From Atherinomorus stipes (taxonomy: Eukaryota; Chordata; Actinopteri; Atheriniformes; Atherinidae), in contig JALJCO010013636.1 of the NCBI GenBank assembly GCA_023101725.1, positions 235,762 to 299,761 on the forward strand: a DNA stretch of 64,000 bases. Direction: 5' to 3'. The stretch's first letter is position 1. Each line of letters begins with the position of its first letter. This document shows, in pieces, positions 51,287 through 62,698 of this stretch. A program made the position numbers and the translations under genes. The notes below the pieces were generated by a model. The model had not been told where the DNA came from. It ran no database searches and worked only from the letters and a program-made list of their open reading frames with translations.

Positions 51287-52078
51287 CGATATACTGATAT
51301 GAAATCACGATATGATATTTACATGAGAGAGATATGATATTTACACACATTGTTATATCGCGGTATTAGTTGTGCAAATTTTTTTGCTTTATTTTTTCGC
51401 AATGACCCGGCTGCACCTCGACTGACTACAAAGGGGCCACATGATTATTTAATAAGGGTGGGAAAAAAACATCAATACACTGAAATATCACAATATTTTC
51501 ATATGCCGATACCATATCTATATTTAAAAACCGGTATCGATCTATTTTACTGATCTCGCGAGACATCATCTTGTTATGAAATCTCATGAAATGCCATGAA
51601 ATACCGTGAGATTTTGTTACAGAATGATGAAATCTCATAAGACTGTAAAAAAATAATATCTCACAAGATTTCATTAGTAAAATAGATCAATACTGCGTTT
51701 TTCAATATAGATTTGGTATCGGTATATTAAAATATTGCGATATTTCAGTGTATCAATATTTTTTCCCACCCCGATTATTGAAACTGTCTGGGAGACAATC
51801 CTCCCCAAGACTTTCTACAAAGAAATCATAAAAACCAGCCAACTATCTTTAATTACTTTGATTCAACAAACATTTCTAACCAGTGTTTTGTCAGTTCCAT
51901 CACTGCAGTGGAGCGATACCTTTACGCTAAACATGTTTCAAAATTTAAAAAAAACTGCTGTTTAATATAAAATGAAACTTACAGACAAATAAGGGTAAAA
52001 ATACCGGGATATATCATATATCGTCATCTAAAATAAATATATCATGATATGATATTTGGTCCATATCGCCCAGCCCTA
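51287..52078. mobile_element. hAT MITE with a nested insertion
   Basis: A perfect 8-bp TSD, ATACTAAC (51279-51286 and 52079-52086), bounds 792 bp. Inverted ends read TAGGGCTGTGCGATATAC and, in reverse, TAGGGCTGGGCGATATGG. A second element is nested at about 51451-51772. No transposase. Confidence 0.9.
51451..51772. mobile_element. Nested hAT-like MITE with long inverted arms
   Basis: The left arm (AGGGTGGGAAAAAAACATCA) and the reverse of the right arm (GGGGTGGGAAAAAATATTGA) continue pairing through ATACACTGAAATATC and beyond. It is nearly a full hairpin of about 320 bp. Flanking 8-mers GATTATTT and GATTATTG match at 7 of 8 positions. It is related to 27488-28049. Confidence 0.72.
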
Positions 52079-52439
52079 ATACTAACTGTATGTGTTGCAA
52101 AACTCAGAATTTAAGTAAAACAACACAATCGACTACCAAAGTAACACTGCACTGACTGAAAACTGACTGGCTCTAATCTAACCTTAAAATTAAACGGTAG
52201 TCCAAGAATAACACCTTTATTCAATTACTTTTATCTCTAACAAAAATGTAATATTGGGTTCTTTTCCTAAAAACAACAACAATAAAAAAAGATATTTTCT
52301 AGGATTATTTTCCTCAGCCAGGGCTTTTCTGTGTGGTGTTTGCATGTTCTTCCCTGTGCATGCATGAGCTCTCTCCAGGATTTCTGGCTTCATCTCACAG
52401 TGATGACAGACATGTTTGGTTAGTTGGTGATCCTATACT

Positions 52440-52570
52440 GACCCTAGAATTGAGTGAGTGTATGTTTTTGTGTATATGGTGGACAGGCAACCTGCCCAGG
52501 GTGTGCCCCGCCTCTCGCCTGATGGCAGCTGGGACACTCAGCTGGATTAAACAGGTATTAGAAAATAGAT
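52440..52570 (+). repeat. Second fragment of the GGCGACCTGTC-type repeat
   Basis: It contains GGCAACCTGCCCAGGGTGTG, CCCCGCCTCTCGCCTGATGG and CAGCTGGGA, parallel to 18580-18780 but shorter and diverged. It also ends in an AAAATAGATGGA-type tail. Confidence 0.5.
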
Positions 52571-53353
52571 GGAGACTTTTCCTCATTTTAGAACTTGTTT
52601 TTTTTTTTTATTTGACTGAGAGACTTGTATACAGCTAAAAATTTGAGAAAATATTAAAAGGGTTTATGAACTTCCAGGCTCCAATTTTTGTGCACGTGTG
52701 TGTACATGAACCTTTAAGGTACAACAGGACTATCATTACTTTGAGGACTCTTTCTAGAGAACTCCAGCTGTGCCTGTGTTGTGGTTCCTGAGATGGGGGG
52801 ATGGAGTACTGCTTTGCAGCTTTGCAGTTCCCCCCCAAGCTCAAGGACAGGCCTACAGTTGTGAGGGTAGGAGGAGGCGGAGAGAGTTTTGGGAGAGGAG
52901 GATGGCACAAGTGTTTGTTTGCAGGGGATAAATAAGAGGAAAAAGGAAACAAGACCCAGAGAGCCATAATAAAGAAGGGGGATAGAGCGAGCGATGCAGC
53001 CAATATCGCTTCATGAGATGAATTTTCTAAAAAGAACAAAGTCAAACAGGGAAACTGGGACATCTATACTAAGAACATTAACATTTAGTAGGTGTTTCTT
53101 TAAAAGTGAGAATAACCTGTATTTTCATGGGGGCAATCCCAGGGTAGGAAAGGTCAAAGTGAAGTTTTAGCTGAATGCAAAACGATAATCTGCAGCAATG
53201 TCTGAGTTGGTGCTTGTACAGTAGAGAGGAGCAGCCGAGATGCTCTGATTAAATGGAGCTGGCAGGCCAGGGGAGCCTCCCTCGGACTGCTGTCAGCTAC
53301 GAGTGTGGAGAGGCCAATCACTGACACAACAAAGCTGCATAAGTGCCACTTCC

Positions 53354-53367
53354 CCAGCAGGGGGCAC
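53354..53367 (+). promoter_or_regulatory. Candidate CTCF binding site
   Basis: CCAGCAGGGGGCAC fits the vertebrate CTCF core consensus (CCASYAGRKGGCRS) at every position. It lies in repeat-poor sequence of the 11.5 kb TAF4 intron, about 1 kb downstream of the 54487-54318 exon in transcription order. Occupancy cannot be judged from sequence, and single motif matches arise by chance. Confidence 0.4.
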
Positions 53368-54317
53368 CCTAGCCTACTGCCCTGTATCATGCTGTGTGCC
53401 CCCCTGAGGAAAGATTTATATTTTTAAACAACCCCTTTACCCCAAGGTGACGGAATAACAACCATGCCAAGAGTCCACGTAACGAAACATGACCTGCAGG
53501 CCCCCACGCTACACTAAAGATACTTTAATTGAGATGAAACAAGATGAGGGCGCTGGGCTCCCCGTCTCGTGGAATTACGCTGTGTGTTTTTTGATCTGTT
53601 TCACAGGAGCAAGATGCTGGGTACAGTTTCATTTTGAATGATGTTGCTCATTACTCCTTTTTTTATGGACTTCATGGTGAAGCAAAACCTTAAGAATATT
53701 TAAAGCAAGGAAATTGAGTGCTGGTAGCATAGAGGAGTGATGAAAACACTATTAGTTTTGTGATAGTAAAAAACAAAGACCTTTCCACCTGCAATGACTA
53801 ACACATGCAAAACTGGGTGCCATCAGAATGTCAAGATCTGCGAAAACACAGAGAATCAAAACTTCACTGCCTAGTTTCGTTTCTTTAAAACTCTGTTCCC
53901 TTAGTCCAGAGGACAATCTGACAGCCAGCCTTCAAAAGACAAACCCATAAAGTATTTATGTGTGTGCCTGGGGTCCAGTGAGTTCAGACAGCCACTGAAG
54001 AATTGATTAAAGGAGGTGAAAGAATTGTTAAGTGTATCAAATTTAAACCAAGGCCAAACAAGAAAACGTTGAGTCTGAGCCGCTGAGGGAAACAGAATCA
54101 GGACTGTCTTTAGTGATGACACGATAGATACAGAAAAATCATCTTCTAGACACAAATGACAGCGTACTGGTTTCATCACATAACAGTCTTGGATTTTTTT
54201 TTTCAATCCTCCATTATTGCTCCTGTAAAAGAACCAACATGCATTTACAGAGGCCAAGACTGCATTTAGGTATTTGATTCTGACTGTGCTGCACGATGGA
54301 TCATAAATGCATCTCAC

Positions 54318-54487
54318 CAGTTTCCAGGATTCGTCGGTGTAGCAGCCCCGGATGAAGAAAGGCCTCGTCTTTACATGAGCGGATCTGCGTTCCTACCAGC
54401 TCGGAGTTGGTCGCAAGTATCCTTGCGCTCTCCTCGTTCAGGTTTACCCCGGCCATGGAGGCCACATCATTGATGTCATCGTCGTCT
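54318..54487 (-). CDS. taf4: TAF4 internal exon: start of the conserved C-terminal/histone-fold region
   Basis: The minus strand shows an acceptor (ttttccag) before the exon and a gtgag donor after it. The 170 bp carry 1 nt of a split codon at each end. The 56 whole codons begin DDDDINDVASMAGVNLNEES and continue through ARILATNSELVGT to RRILET. This is the signature block of TAF4-family TFIID subunits, where the acidic DDIND stretch leads into the TAF12-pairing histone-fold region. The leading A probably completes an Arg codon, as in the FRD seen in relatives. The trailing G joins the CA at the start of the 42806-42676 exon to make an Ala codon, keeping the frame open. TAF4 is a nuclear scaffold of TFIID and a coactivator contact. 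The next exon upstream was not found before 64000, so that intron exceeds 9.5 kb. Family assignment is from remembered conservation, not a search. Confidence 0.93.
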
Positions 54488-54984
54488 CTGGAAAAGGTGA
54501 AATAGAAGAAGAAGTAAAAACCTTATTTGTATAGCAGCTTTTAGGGGCTGATAATGGGCTATATGCACAACTCCACTACTTCCTGAACAAACCTGGATTA
54601 ATCAATTTGTCCAGTAATGAAAGACAGGAAACAAAGGAGCTGGCTTAAGTTCAGGAAGTAATGGAGTTATGCATATAGCACATTTCAAGGCTCAGCAAGG
54701 TCCAAGGGGCTTCTTGCTTACCGAAGTTTGGAACCAACCAGGTAGAAAGAAAAACATTGATGAGATCTGCAACATGCAGGGCAACAAGATCAATAGGTCC
54801 ATGCCACCTGACATCATTGGTCATAAGACCATCCAGCATGTCAGAAGACAATGCTGACACTCAGCGGAGCAGAAAGCAATTGGAAGCCCATCACAGTGGT
54901 CAACTTTTGTGCAGTACTGGGGTTTTCTAACAGGGCAGAACCTGGAGTGAACAAGTCTTTCTGCAGAGTGCCAGCCGTGGCATA

Positions 54985-55027
54985 CATATATATATATAGA
55001 TATATATATAAATATATACAGTATATA
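54985..55027. repeat. TA-rich microsatellite next to the Tc1 element
   Basis: A TATATA/GATATA/AATATA tract immediately precedes the left end of the Tc1 copy at 55030, giving a TA-rich target. Confidence 0.75.
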
Positions 55028-55029
55028 CA

Positions 55030-56793
55030 CAGCTGTGTGAAAAAGTTTTTGCCCCCTTCCTAATTTCTTACTTTTTTGCATGTTTGTCACACTTAAATGT
55101 TTGAGATCATCAAACAAATTTAAATGTGAGACAAAGATAACACAAGTAAATGGAAAATGCAGTTTTTAAATGAAGATTTTTATTTTTTAAGGGGGGGGGG
55201 GGGGGGGGTTCCAAACTAATATTACTGATTGACTTTATAGGTAAACAAGAGGGAAAAAAAAAAAAAAATATAGAGAGAGAGAACATAGATAATCAAAACA
55301 ACACAAAAAAAAATATAGAGAAAAAAAAAAAGATGAAAAATCAATCCCCCCCGGGGAAAAGGCAGACGGCAGGGGTTAAATGGCTCTGCTTGAAAAAGTG
55401 GTTGCCCCCTAAACCTTAATAACTGGTTGGGCCACCCTTAGCAGCAACAACTGCAATCAATGGGTTACGATAACTGGCAATGAGTCTTCTACAGCGCTGT
55501 GGAGGAATTTTGTTCCACTCGTCTTTGCAGAATTGTTGTAATTCAGCCACATTGGAGGGTTTTCCAGCATGAACCACCTTTTTAAGGTCATGCCACAGCA
55601 TCTCAATTGATTTAGGTCAGGACTTTGACTAGGTCAATCCAAAGTCTTCATTTTGTTTTTCTTAAGCCATTCAGAGGTGGACTTGCTGGTGTGTTTTGGA
55701 TCATTGTCCTTCTGCAGAACCCAAGTGCGCTTCAGCTTAAGGTCACCAACAGATGGCCGGACATTCTCCTTCAGGATTTTTTGGTAGACAGCAGAATTCA
55801 TGGTTCCATTTACCACAGTAAGTCTTCAAGGTCCTGAAGCAGCTAAACAGTCCCAGAGCATCACACTACCACCACCATATTTTACTTTAGGTATGTTGTT
55901 CCTTTTCTTAAATGCTGTGTTACTTTTACGCCAGATGTAATGGGGCCTTCCAAAAAGTTCAACTTTTGTCTCGTCAGTCCACAGAGTACTTTCCCAGAAA
56001 TCTTGGGGATCATCAAGATGCTTTTTGGCATCCTGAGACAAGCCTTTACGTTCTTTTTGCTCAGCAGTGGTTTTGGTCTTGGAACTCTGCCATGCCGGCC
56101 ATTTTTGCCCCCCAGTCTCTTTCTGATGGTGGAGTCATGAACACTGACCTTAATTGAGGCAAGTGAGGCCTGCAGTTCTTGGATGTTGTTCTGGGGTCTT
56201 TTGTGACCTCTTGGATGAGTCGTCGCTGTGCTCTTGGGGTAATTTTGGTTGGTCGGCCACTCCTGGGAAGGTTCATCACTGTTCCATGTTTTCACCATTT
56301 TTGTATAATGGCTCTCACTGTGGTTCACTGGCTTCCCAAAGCTTTAGAAATGGCTTTGTAACCTATTACAGACTAATAGATATCAATTACTTTGTTTCTC
56401 ATGTTTTACTGATTTTTTTTTTTTTTTTGATCTCAACATGATGTCTAGCTTTTAAGGGTCATTTTGGTCAACTAAACTTCGTCAGGCAGGTCCTATTTAA
56501 GTGATTTCTCGATTGAGAACAGGCGTGGCAGTAATCTAACCTTGGTGTGGCTAGAGAAATTGAAATCAGCTTTTCAAAGATGTGATAAACCACAGTTGAT
56601 TTATGTTTTAACAGCGGGGGCAATCACTTTTTCACACAGGACCATAAAGGTTTGGATTCCCCCCCCCCTCGTGTTACTTGTGTTATTTTTGACTCACATA
56701 AAAATTTGTTTGATGATACGAAACATTTAAGTGTGACAAACATGCAAAAAAGTAAGTAATTAGGAAGGGGGCAAAAACTTTTTCACACAGCTG
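55030..56793 (-). mobile_element. Near full-length Tc1-like transposon
   Basis: Inverted repeats of about 130 bp start CAGCTGTGTGAAAAAGTTTT at both ends. A right flanking TA is present (56794-56795); the left flank reads CA, so one target copy seems mutated. It is 1764 bp, slightly longer than the usual ~1.6 kb, owing to expanded G, A and T homopolymers near 55191-55330 and 56412-56428. The transposase gene is on the minus strand and broken. Confidence 0.9.
55416..56439 (-). pseudogene. Tc1 transposase, nearly full length but frameshifted
   Basis: The frame can be followed in pieces from an ATG at 56439-56437 to the GGPTSY stop at 55416, about 340 codons, which is the family length. Recognisable parts are: NLPRSGRPTKITPRAQRRLI (end of the DNA-binding domain, GRPTK AT-hook-like); WTDETKVELFG with the first catalytic Asp; GGGSVMLWDCLAASG; DNDPKHTSK with the second Asp; and IEMLWHDL with the last acidic residue. 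Several frameshifts and stops separate these pieces, including stops in the PDLN region. The three acidic motifs survive, so decay is relatively recent, but no intact protein can be made. Confidence 0.88.
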
Positions 56794-57144
56794 TATATGT
56801 TCGTAAAATAGTCCCCTTCCCACACCATGGTGCAAACAGGATTGTTTTCGAGTGGACCGTGTTGCTACAGAAAGCTCTACAGCTGGTAAAGTGTAATGGT
56901 GATTTAGCACAGAGGTGGTTTAAATGTTCACATTATAGCTTTCATGTAAACCACTGTTATCTTTGTAGCATTCATATTGTTTTGACGGGATTTTTTCTTT
57001 TCTGACTAAAAAGCCTTTAGCTTGTCTGTCAGGAAATCTCTGATCACTGGCTTCTCACAAGTGCATCATAACACAAGAGTTAACATTGCTCTTGTTACCG
57101 TCTTTTGTAGAAATTTTGTTTTGACCTCCAAAACAAAAATACTG

Positions 57145-57460
57145 TAGGGCTGGGTGATATGGCCCAAAAATAAAATCTCCTTTTTTTTTCTTTTAATTTG
57201 ATTTACAAAGCAATGAGTAAAAACAGCAAACAACAAATTTTTCTTTGTACTGTCACCGGTAGCCATGTTGTCACTTGCTGTTTCTGTTTCGTGTGTGCTA
57301 TTAATTTGTTGTTGTCGCTTGCCATACTGCAATGTGAAACTAACGCTACGGAAGCTCTGGGGGCCAAAAATGCCCGTTACACAAAATCTCATTATTTATT
57401 TTTTAAATCACGCACAAAAATGCAAATCAATTCATTCATTTCATTTTTCGCCCAGGTCTA
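57145..57460. mobile_element. hAT MITE
   Basis: This 316 bp element has flanking 8-mers AAATACTG (57137-57144) and AAATACTC (57461-57468), matching at 7 of 8 positions. Ends read TAGGGCTGGGTGATATGG and, in reverse, TAGACCTGGGCGAAAAAT. These are the same type of ends as 51287-52078 and 62699-63969. Confidence 0.78.
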
Positions 57461-58390
57461 AAATACTCTTACTGATAAACCTGTAATTATTCCCTGAATG
57501 GTCTCAGTCATACCTTCCACCGACATGCAGGTATGACTGGATCATATAGGACAACACAGGAGCCCAGATAAAAACTGGGCTCTTTGGTAAAACACCATTA
57601 CATCTATAATTCTTCCCATAAAAAAAATAAGTTGTTTGCTCCAGTATTAAGGTGTGAGAAATTATATATAACCTTTCATCCTTCTTTTGAGGAGATCATG
57701 GTGGTTTGTTTTAGTGTTTTTCATGAATATTTGCCTGGAGAGAATTATGCATGAGGGTTTTTTTTCTTTCTTCTCTTTTTAAGGGGTAATATTTTGGTCA
57801 TAATGGCACACTTTCCATTCCAGGGTCTATTAGTGTCAACGCTCTGAGAAGCAGAGAGATGAAGAACATTTGGCAGGAGCTTTGCTCGGTAAAGATGCTC
57901 CTGAGGATTGGAAATACACAAAAGTCTACAAACTCCATTTACACGCCGCTCCACATGTACTGATATATTTTCCTGATGCACTGATCATTTCTCACAGGTA
58001 CAACACTGATTTCACGATGTTTATGTGTTGTTACATCCCAGTAGATACAAGAGGATGCAGTGTTTATGTACATGACTGTGTTTAGGTAGCTGTATTTGAG
58101 AAAAGAAAGATCCCCATATCCTGCAAAGGCTATGTTTCTTTGTGAGTCAACAGTATGAGAAATTCCCCCACATTCATGACACTTGGCATGCAGTGATTCT
58201 GATTCTGGCTTAAATTAGCAGAGTAGTGACATGTTTTGCTTACAGGACTTGCCTGAAGCGAGCAACAGCATTGACAGAGAGAACCACACAACCAGAACAC
58301 ACACAGAGTGGCCTCTCACCGCTCACTGGCTCACCTCCACAGTCATTTACATTCGCGCCACTGTTGTTAGTTGCGACAGAGCTTGTGTGT

Positions 58391-58430
58391 GTGTGTTGCT
58401 GTGCTTTTGTGTGTGTGTGTGTGTGCAGGC
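58391..58430. repeat. GT microsatellite
   Basis: Interrupted GT runs on the + strand. Confidence 0.75.
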
Positions 58431-59061
58431 AGCGCGGGGCCACGAGTTCTTTCAGGCGTCTTGGAGTGTGGGCACACACCGTCAGCCAACTCCACCCCGC
58501 CGAGGCCCTACTGCTCCTTGGTGCGGCCACAGAGAGCTGATATGAAACTTGACACCACGGCAGGAGGTTGACAAAGACAATTAGAGTAGCTCCCCGAACC
58601 TCACACACCTCTACCTTCTCTCTTCCACTCCTCCTCTCTCCCAGCACTTAAACTGGACTTTCACAGAGATAATCTACACTACAGCACAAGCCTCGATACA
58701 TGCTGGTTATTTTGTCCTCTGCAACACCTCAGGCTTTGCACTCCTCCTCATCACATCTTTTCAGATAGCTTAACCTGTAACTTCAGTGGATAACATCTGC
58801 AAAACTTGAAGCTGTGAAGAAAGACAAAGCCTACATGCTTTAAAGTGTCCAGTGTCACAATGCTACACCTGATTACAATGAGGAATCATCGCTCTCTTTG
58901 TTTCTGTAAACTGGATTTCAGATCTTAATTGTTGAATGATAAACTTCAAAGAAAAACAACACATAATTCCGGCTCATTTTGGCTTCTATTAGCTAAAGGT
59001 GACAGCAAGTGGACATAATGGACAAAAACACAGGTCGACAGACAATTTCAAAATGTACTTA

Positions 59062-59392
59062 CATTCGTCCTCAAAATTATTCATACCCTCCAACTGAAGA
59101 AGGAAAAAAAAATCGTCTGTCAGTGAAATAAGTTGAAAATCACAAAAGTAATAATAAATAAAAGTTCTAAGAAAATCATGACATTGATTTTGAATTAAGG
59201 TTCGAAAGAAATATTAAAAACAAATACGCAAAAGATAAAACAAGTAACAAGCAAAATGGGGCTCGGAAGCTCAAATTTTGTTGAGCAACACTTTAAGACA
59301 ATCACTGCAATCAGGTGATTTCTGTAATGTTCAAAAAGACTTCTACACCTGTTGACAGGTATGTTGGTCCACTGTTCATGGCGAAGGTGCTA
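59062..59392. mobile_element. Tc1-derived element, truncated copy
   Basis: It starts CATTCGTCCTCAAAATTATT, matching the left end of the family at 9043 and 34987. It follows the consensus through GAGCAACACTTTAAGACAAT and TTGACAGGTATGTTGGTCCA, then diverges around GAAGGTGCTACAA. The right terminus is absent. Confidence 0.8.
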
Positions 59393-60318
59393 CAAAGGCA
59401 CATTTATGCTTCCTTACGTATGTAAAAGGTGGCATCCGTTTCATGCGTCACCTGCGTGGCTGCCTTCATACCTCTATGCGTCTTCTACATTCCCATGGTT
59501 CATAAACCAGTTTGTCCGCTAGGCGGTTGTGCTGCCTGTCCCTGTGCCCTGGCGATGTGTTGTCGTAGATATGAGTGTATTTTTCAAGTATACCCAACAG
59601 AAGCCACAGACCCAGAGGCATGTCGCAAAGTTGGGCGTGGTTTGCAGCGATGTGGGCGGGTCGTGGTTAGGAGTAGGGGAGGGGTCAGGGTTAGGGTTAG
59701 GTTAGTCTCATTCGGATGGTGGGCGTGGTTTGTAGGGGTGTGGTTTGTAGAGGCTCCAGCTGCAGCTAGGTGCTTCTCGTATTTTCGGACACACTCGCAC
59801 AGCCGCTCCTCAAAAGCTCCAGCCATGTCTACAGATGCTCTCTGTTTGTTTGGCGACTTCTTTCCCAGGTGCTTTTATTGGGCTTTTTGGCACTGGCGGT
59901 TTTTGTGTTGTTTTTGTTCCGGTTCCTGTTCTTCTTCTCTGGTTTGTTCCTTCCGCTGGCTGCATATCAGCTACACAGCTCAACACTGACCCCGCGGTTT
60001 CCGGTGGTATTGCTCCATCTTCTGCGTCGAGTGATGGACCAACAAGCCCCTTGAAAACGCACCAAATTATGTGCTTAACCGACGCAGACAACGGACGAAA
60101 CTGTCTGTGTATCCATCTTATGCGTCGAGCATGAATGGGCCTTGACGTGTTTGGGATAGGTTTGTTAGTTTGTTTTTTAGAAATAAACAAAAAAGCCCCC
60201 CTGCTACTAAACACATATGGTTCCAACACAACCCTTAGTAAAAAACACCACCAACTACTAAGTAAGTAAGGTTTACTCATGAGCAACATTCACCCCTGAT
60301 CAGTGTGCTGTCAGTCCT

Positions 60319-60319
<1 letters not shown>

Positions 60320-60352
<33 letters not shown>
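60320..60352. repeat. 33-base T run
   Basis: An uninterrupted T homopolymer. It may be the tail of a minus-strand retroelement insertion, but no body was recognised. Confidence 0.9.
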
Positions 60353-60359
<7 letters not shown>

Positions 60360-62698
60360 TACTCAATAATCTCTGGATTTAACACATCGAGAGAGTATGG
60401 GTAGTACATTTTTACAACATATGGCCTTTATATGATTGGCAAAGAAAAAAATTATGTATCTGAATGTAAAAACACATGACATGTCATTTTTGGGGTTTTG
60501 GGCATTTAATGTCTGTAGATCAAAATACTGAACCTTGATGGTGTTTTTCTATAATAAACATTAAAGTCACCTATCATTCAACCAGAAGCAAGCAACAGCC
60601 AGTACAACTACAGCTGCACTAACTCACAGAGATAAAAATCAAATATGCTGCTTTTTTTAACCTTCTATGATATACAGCAAACAGAAGTAACGAAGAAAGA
60701 GTCAACTAGATTTAATCTGGTATTGTCGGCAGGTAAATACCTACAGTACACCAAACATCAAACAGAATTCACAAAAAGTGGCCTTCTCTTCTTCTCTGAT
60801 GGTCTGGTTTCAAGGCTTTTGACATCGCCATAGCTCAAATCAAATGAGAAAGCCATACACAGGACTGACATTAAAGGAGGGAATGAAATATGAAATGTAA
60901 AATATTCCCGGCTATACCTCTGCACTAATAATGCAGAAACGTAATTAGCTTCCACAGAAACTAAAGAGCACCCTCTCAGTTATTGGTTCGACTTTGCTCT
61001 GGGACATAAAGCCGGTGGCCACATGAATACATATGCATGTCGTTTCCATATCAAGCTTGTGCTTCTGCGAGGGCACGCCATAGGTGGTGGTGGGAGGACT
61101 GCACTTGCCATTTAGAGGTGTTGTCTGCATGTGAGTGTGTGGGGTGCATCCACATCTCCTGTGTCCCTACATTTAATGCTGCTTGCCACCACCCCTCTCC
61201 ACACCTCTGAGGATAAAGGTCTCTGTGCCCTGGCAGGGGCCCTGATTGATCCTTATGAATAACACCCAGGCTGTGCGTGATGTTGTGCCTATGCTGAGAG
61301 ACATGCACCACTTGAGAAGTATTCTCCTCAAAGCAGCCTGAGCTTTTGCTGGGCAGCTGATTGGATATGTATGGCTGCGGTGAAGGTTGTGGCTCAAGAA
61401 AAACCCAAAGAATTCAGTAATAGGCCAAATGCAGGAAGGTTTAATAAGTGACTGTTATCAATTCAGGGAACCACTCACTCTCAGTCTGTAAAAGTAATAC
61501 TTGACTAGAAAATGGCCTCTTACAGCTGGTGCTCTGATGAGGGCAAATTAGGGGAATTTGATTTGACCAGTGAAATTATTAGAGTATATTGGTATTTCAG
61601 ACCTTCTTTTCAGCCCCATGGTTTTTCTCCAGTCTCTTTATAGTGGCATGACATCCAAATGTGGGCATAATTTAATCTTGTGGCTTCTGTGCTACAAAGT
61701 CAACGATATTTGGGAGGCTGCTTTTAAGTTCTGAGTGAGTCATATCTGTTTGTAACCAAAAAAATAAATAAAAAAGGCACATAACATAGCAAGTTACCAA
61801 AACTTCAGTTCCTTATTTTAGTCATTCATAAGCAACAGTGCCAGTTTTTGTGTGTTTACACGCACAGATGGATGTCCACCACAGGGACAGGGTTGGATTT
61901 GCAAGGCTGAGGCTGAGCTTGCTGGCTGGCAGAAGACTGAGGGCCCCGGCTGGCTCGCCAGTGATTACAGCGGATGTTGAGTGTTTACAGAGAGATGAGG
62001 AGAGGGGGGGCACAGAGACAGCTGCTTTTACTCTGTGCTGTAACCCCACACACACACACACAGGCACCAACACAAGCACTTAACACAGAAGGCTGTAGCT
62101 ACATTGGAAACCCCACAAGCCCTGCAGTGAGTATGTGTGTGTTTGTGCTACAGCTGGCCCGCTGGGACCAGCGGTTCAGAGTGACAGCCATACACACATC
62201 AGTACCAGTCTGCAGCTGAACATTGTGCAGGCTGGGTGGAGGAGAGCATGACGGATGCTGACTGACCAGGCTGGCTGCTTTCTTTACTTTTTCTTTACAG
62301 TCATATCATAAGGTGTTTCTCTGACTAAACATATCAAGACTTCTGTGTCGTTTTTTCTGATAACTGCTACAGTTTTTGCATTTTTGATGAAAATCCATTT
62401 TTTTCCATTTATAAATAATAGGTAAAATGTCAATAATTGTGTGAATAAAGTTCGCAAATGATGTGCTGTGACTGTTTACAGATTAAGATGCCATATAAAC
62501 TTTTTAAATGAATAAAACTTCTATTTTCCATTAAGAACAGTCACCTTTCCTCACGTGCAAGTCATCATGTGTGAGGGACATGTCTTTAATAGTGTAAAGG
62601 CGATAAGTATTCAGATGAGCAGAGCAGAGCCCTGTAACACTGGGCTCTGCTCCAGCATGTTTATATCCTCAGCTAAGAGAAATGACAACAGACTGGGT

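Noticed and set aside
52635..53063. Minus-strand 142-codon frame
   Set aside because: Low-complexity Pro/Ser/Leu composition, no family motif and no fit to the TAF4 phases.
53901..54317. Minus-strand 138-codon frame adjoining the TAF4 exon
   Set aside because: It is read-through into the intron after the gtgag donor at 54317. The sequence past the donor has no TAF4 similarity, and the next exon at 42806 joins the donor phase exactly.
55882..56328. 148-codon minus-strand frame as a host gene
   Set aside because: It is an out-of-phase mosaic of the Tc1 transposase inside 55030-56793.
59429..60289. Overlapping frames of 159-186 codons on both strands
   Set aside because: Cys/Phe/Leu-rich or Pro/Arg-rich composition, no recognisable domain, and no splice sites linking to TAF4. 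The region also carries GGGTTAGGG-type repeat words.
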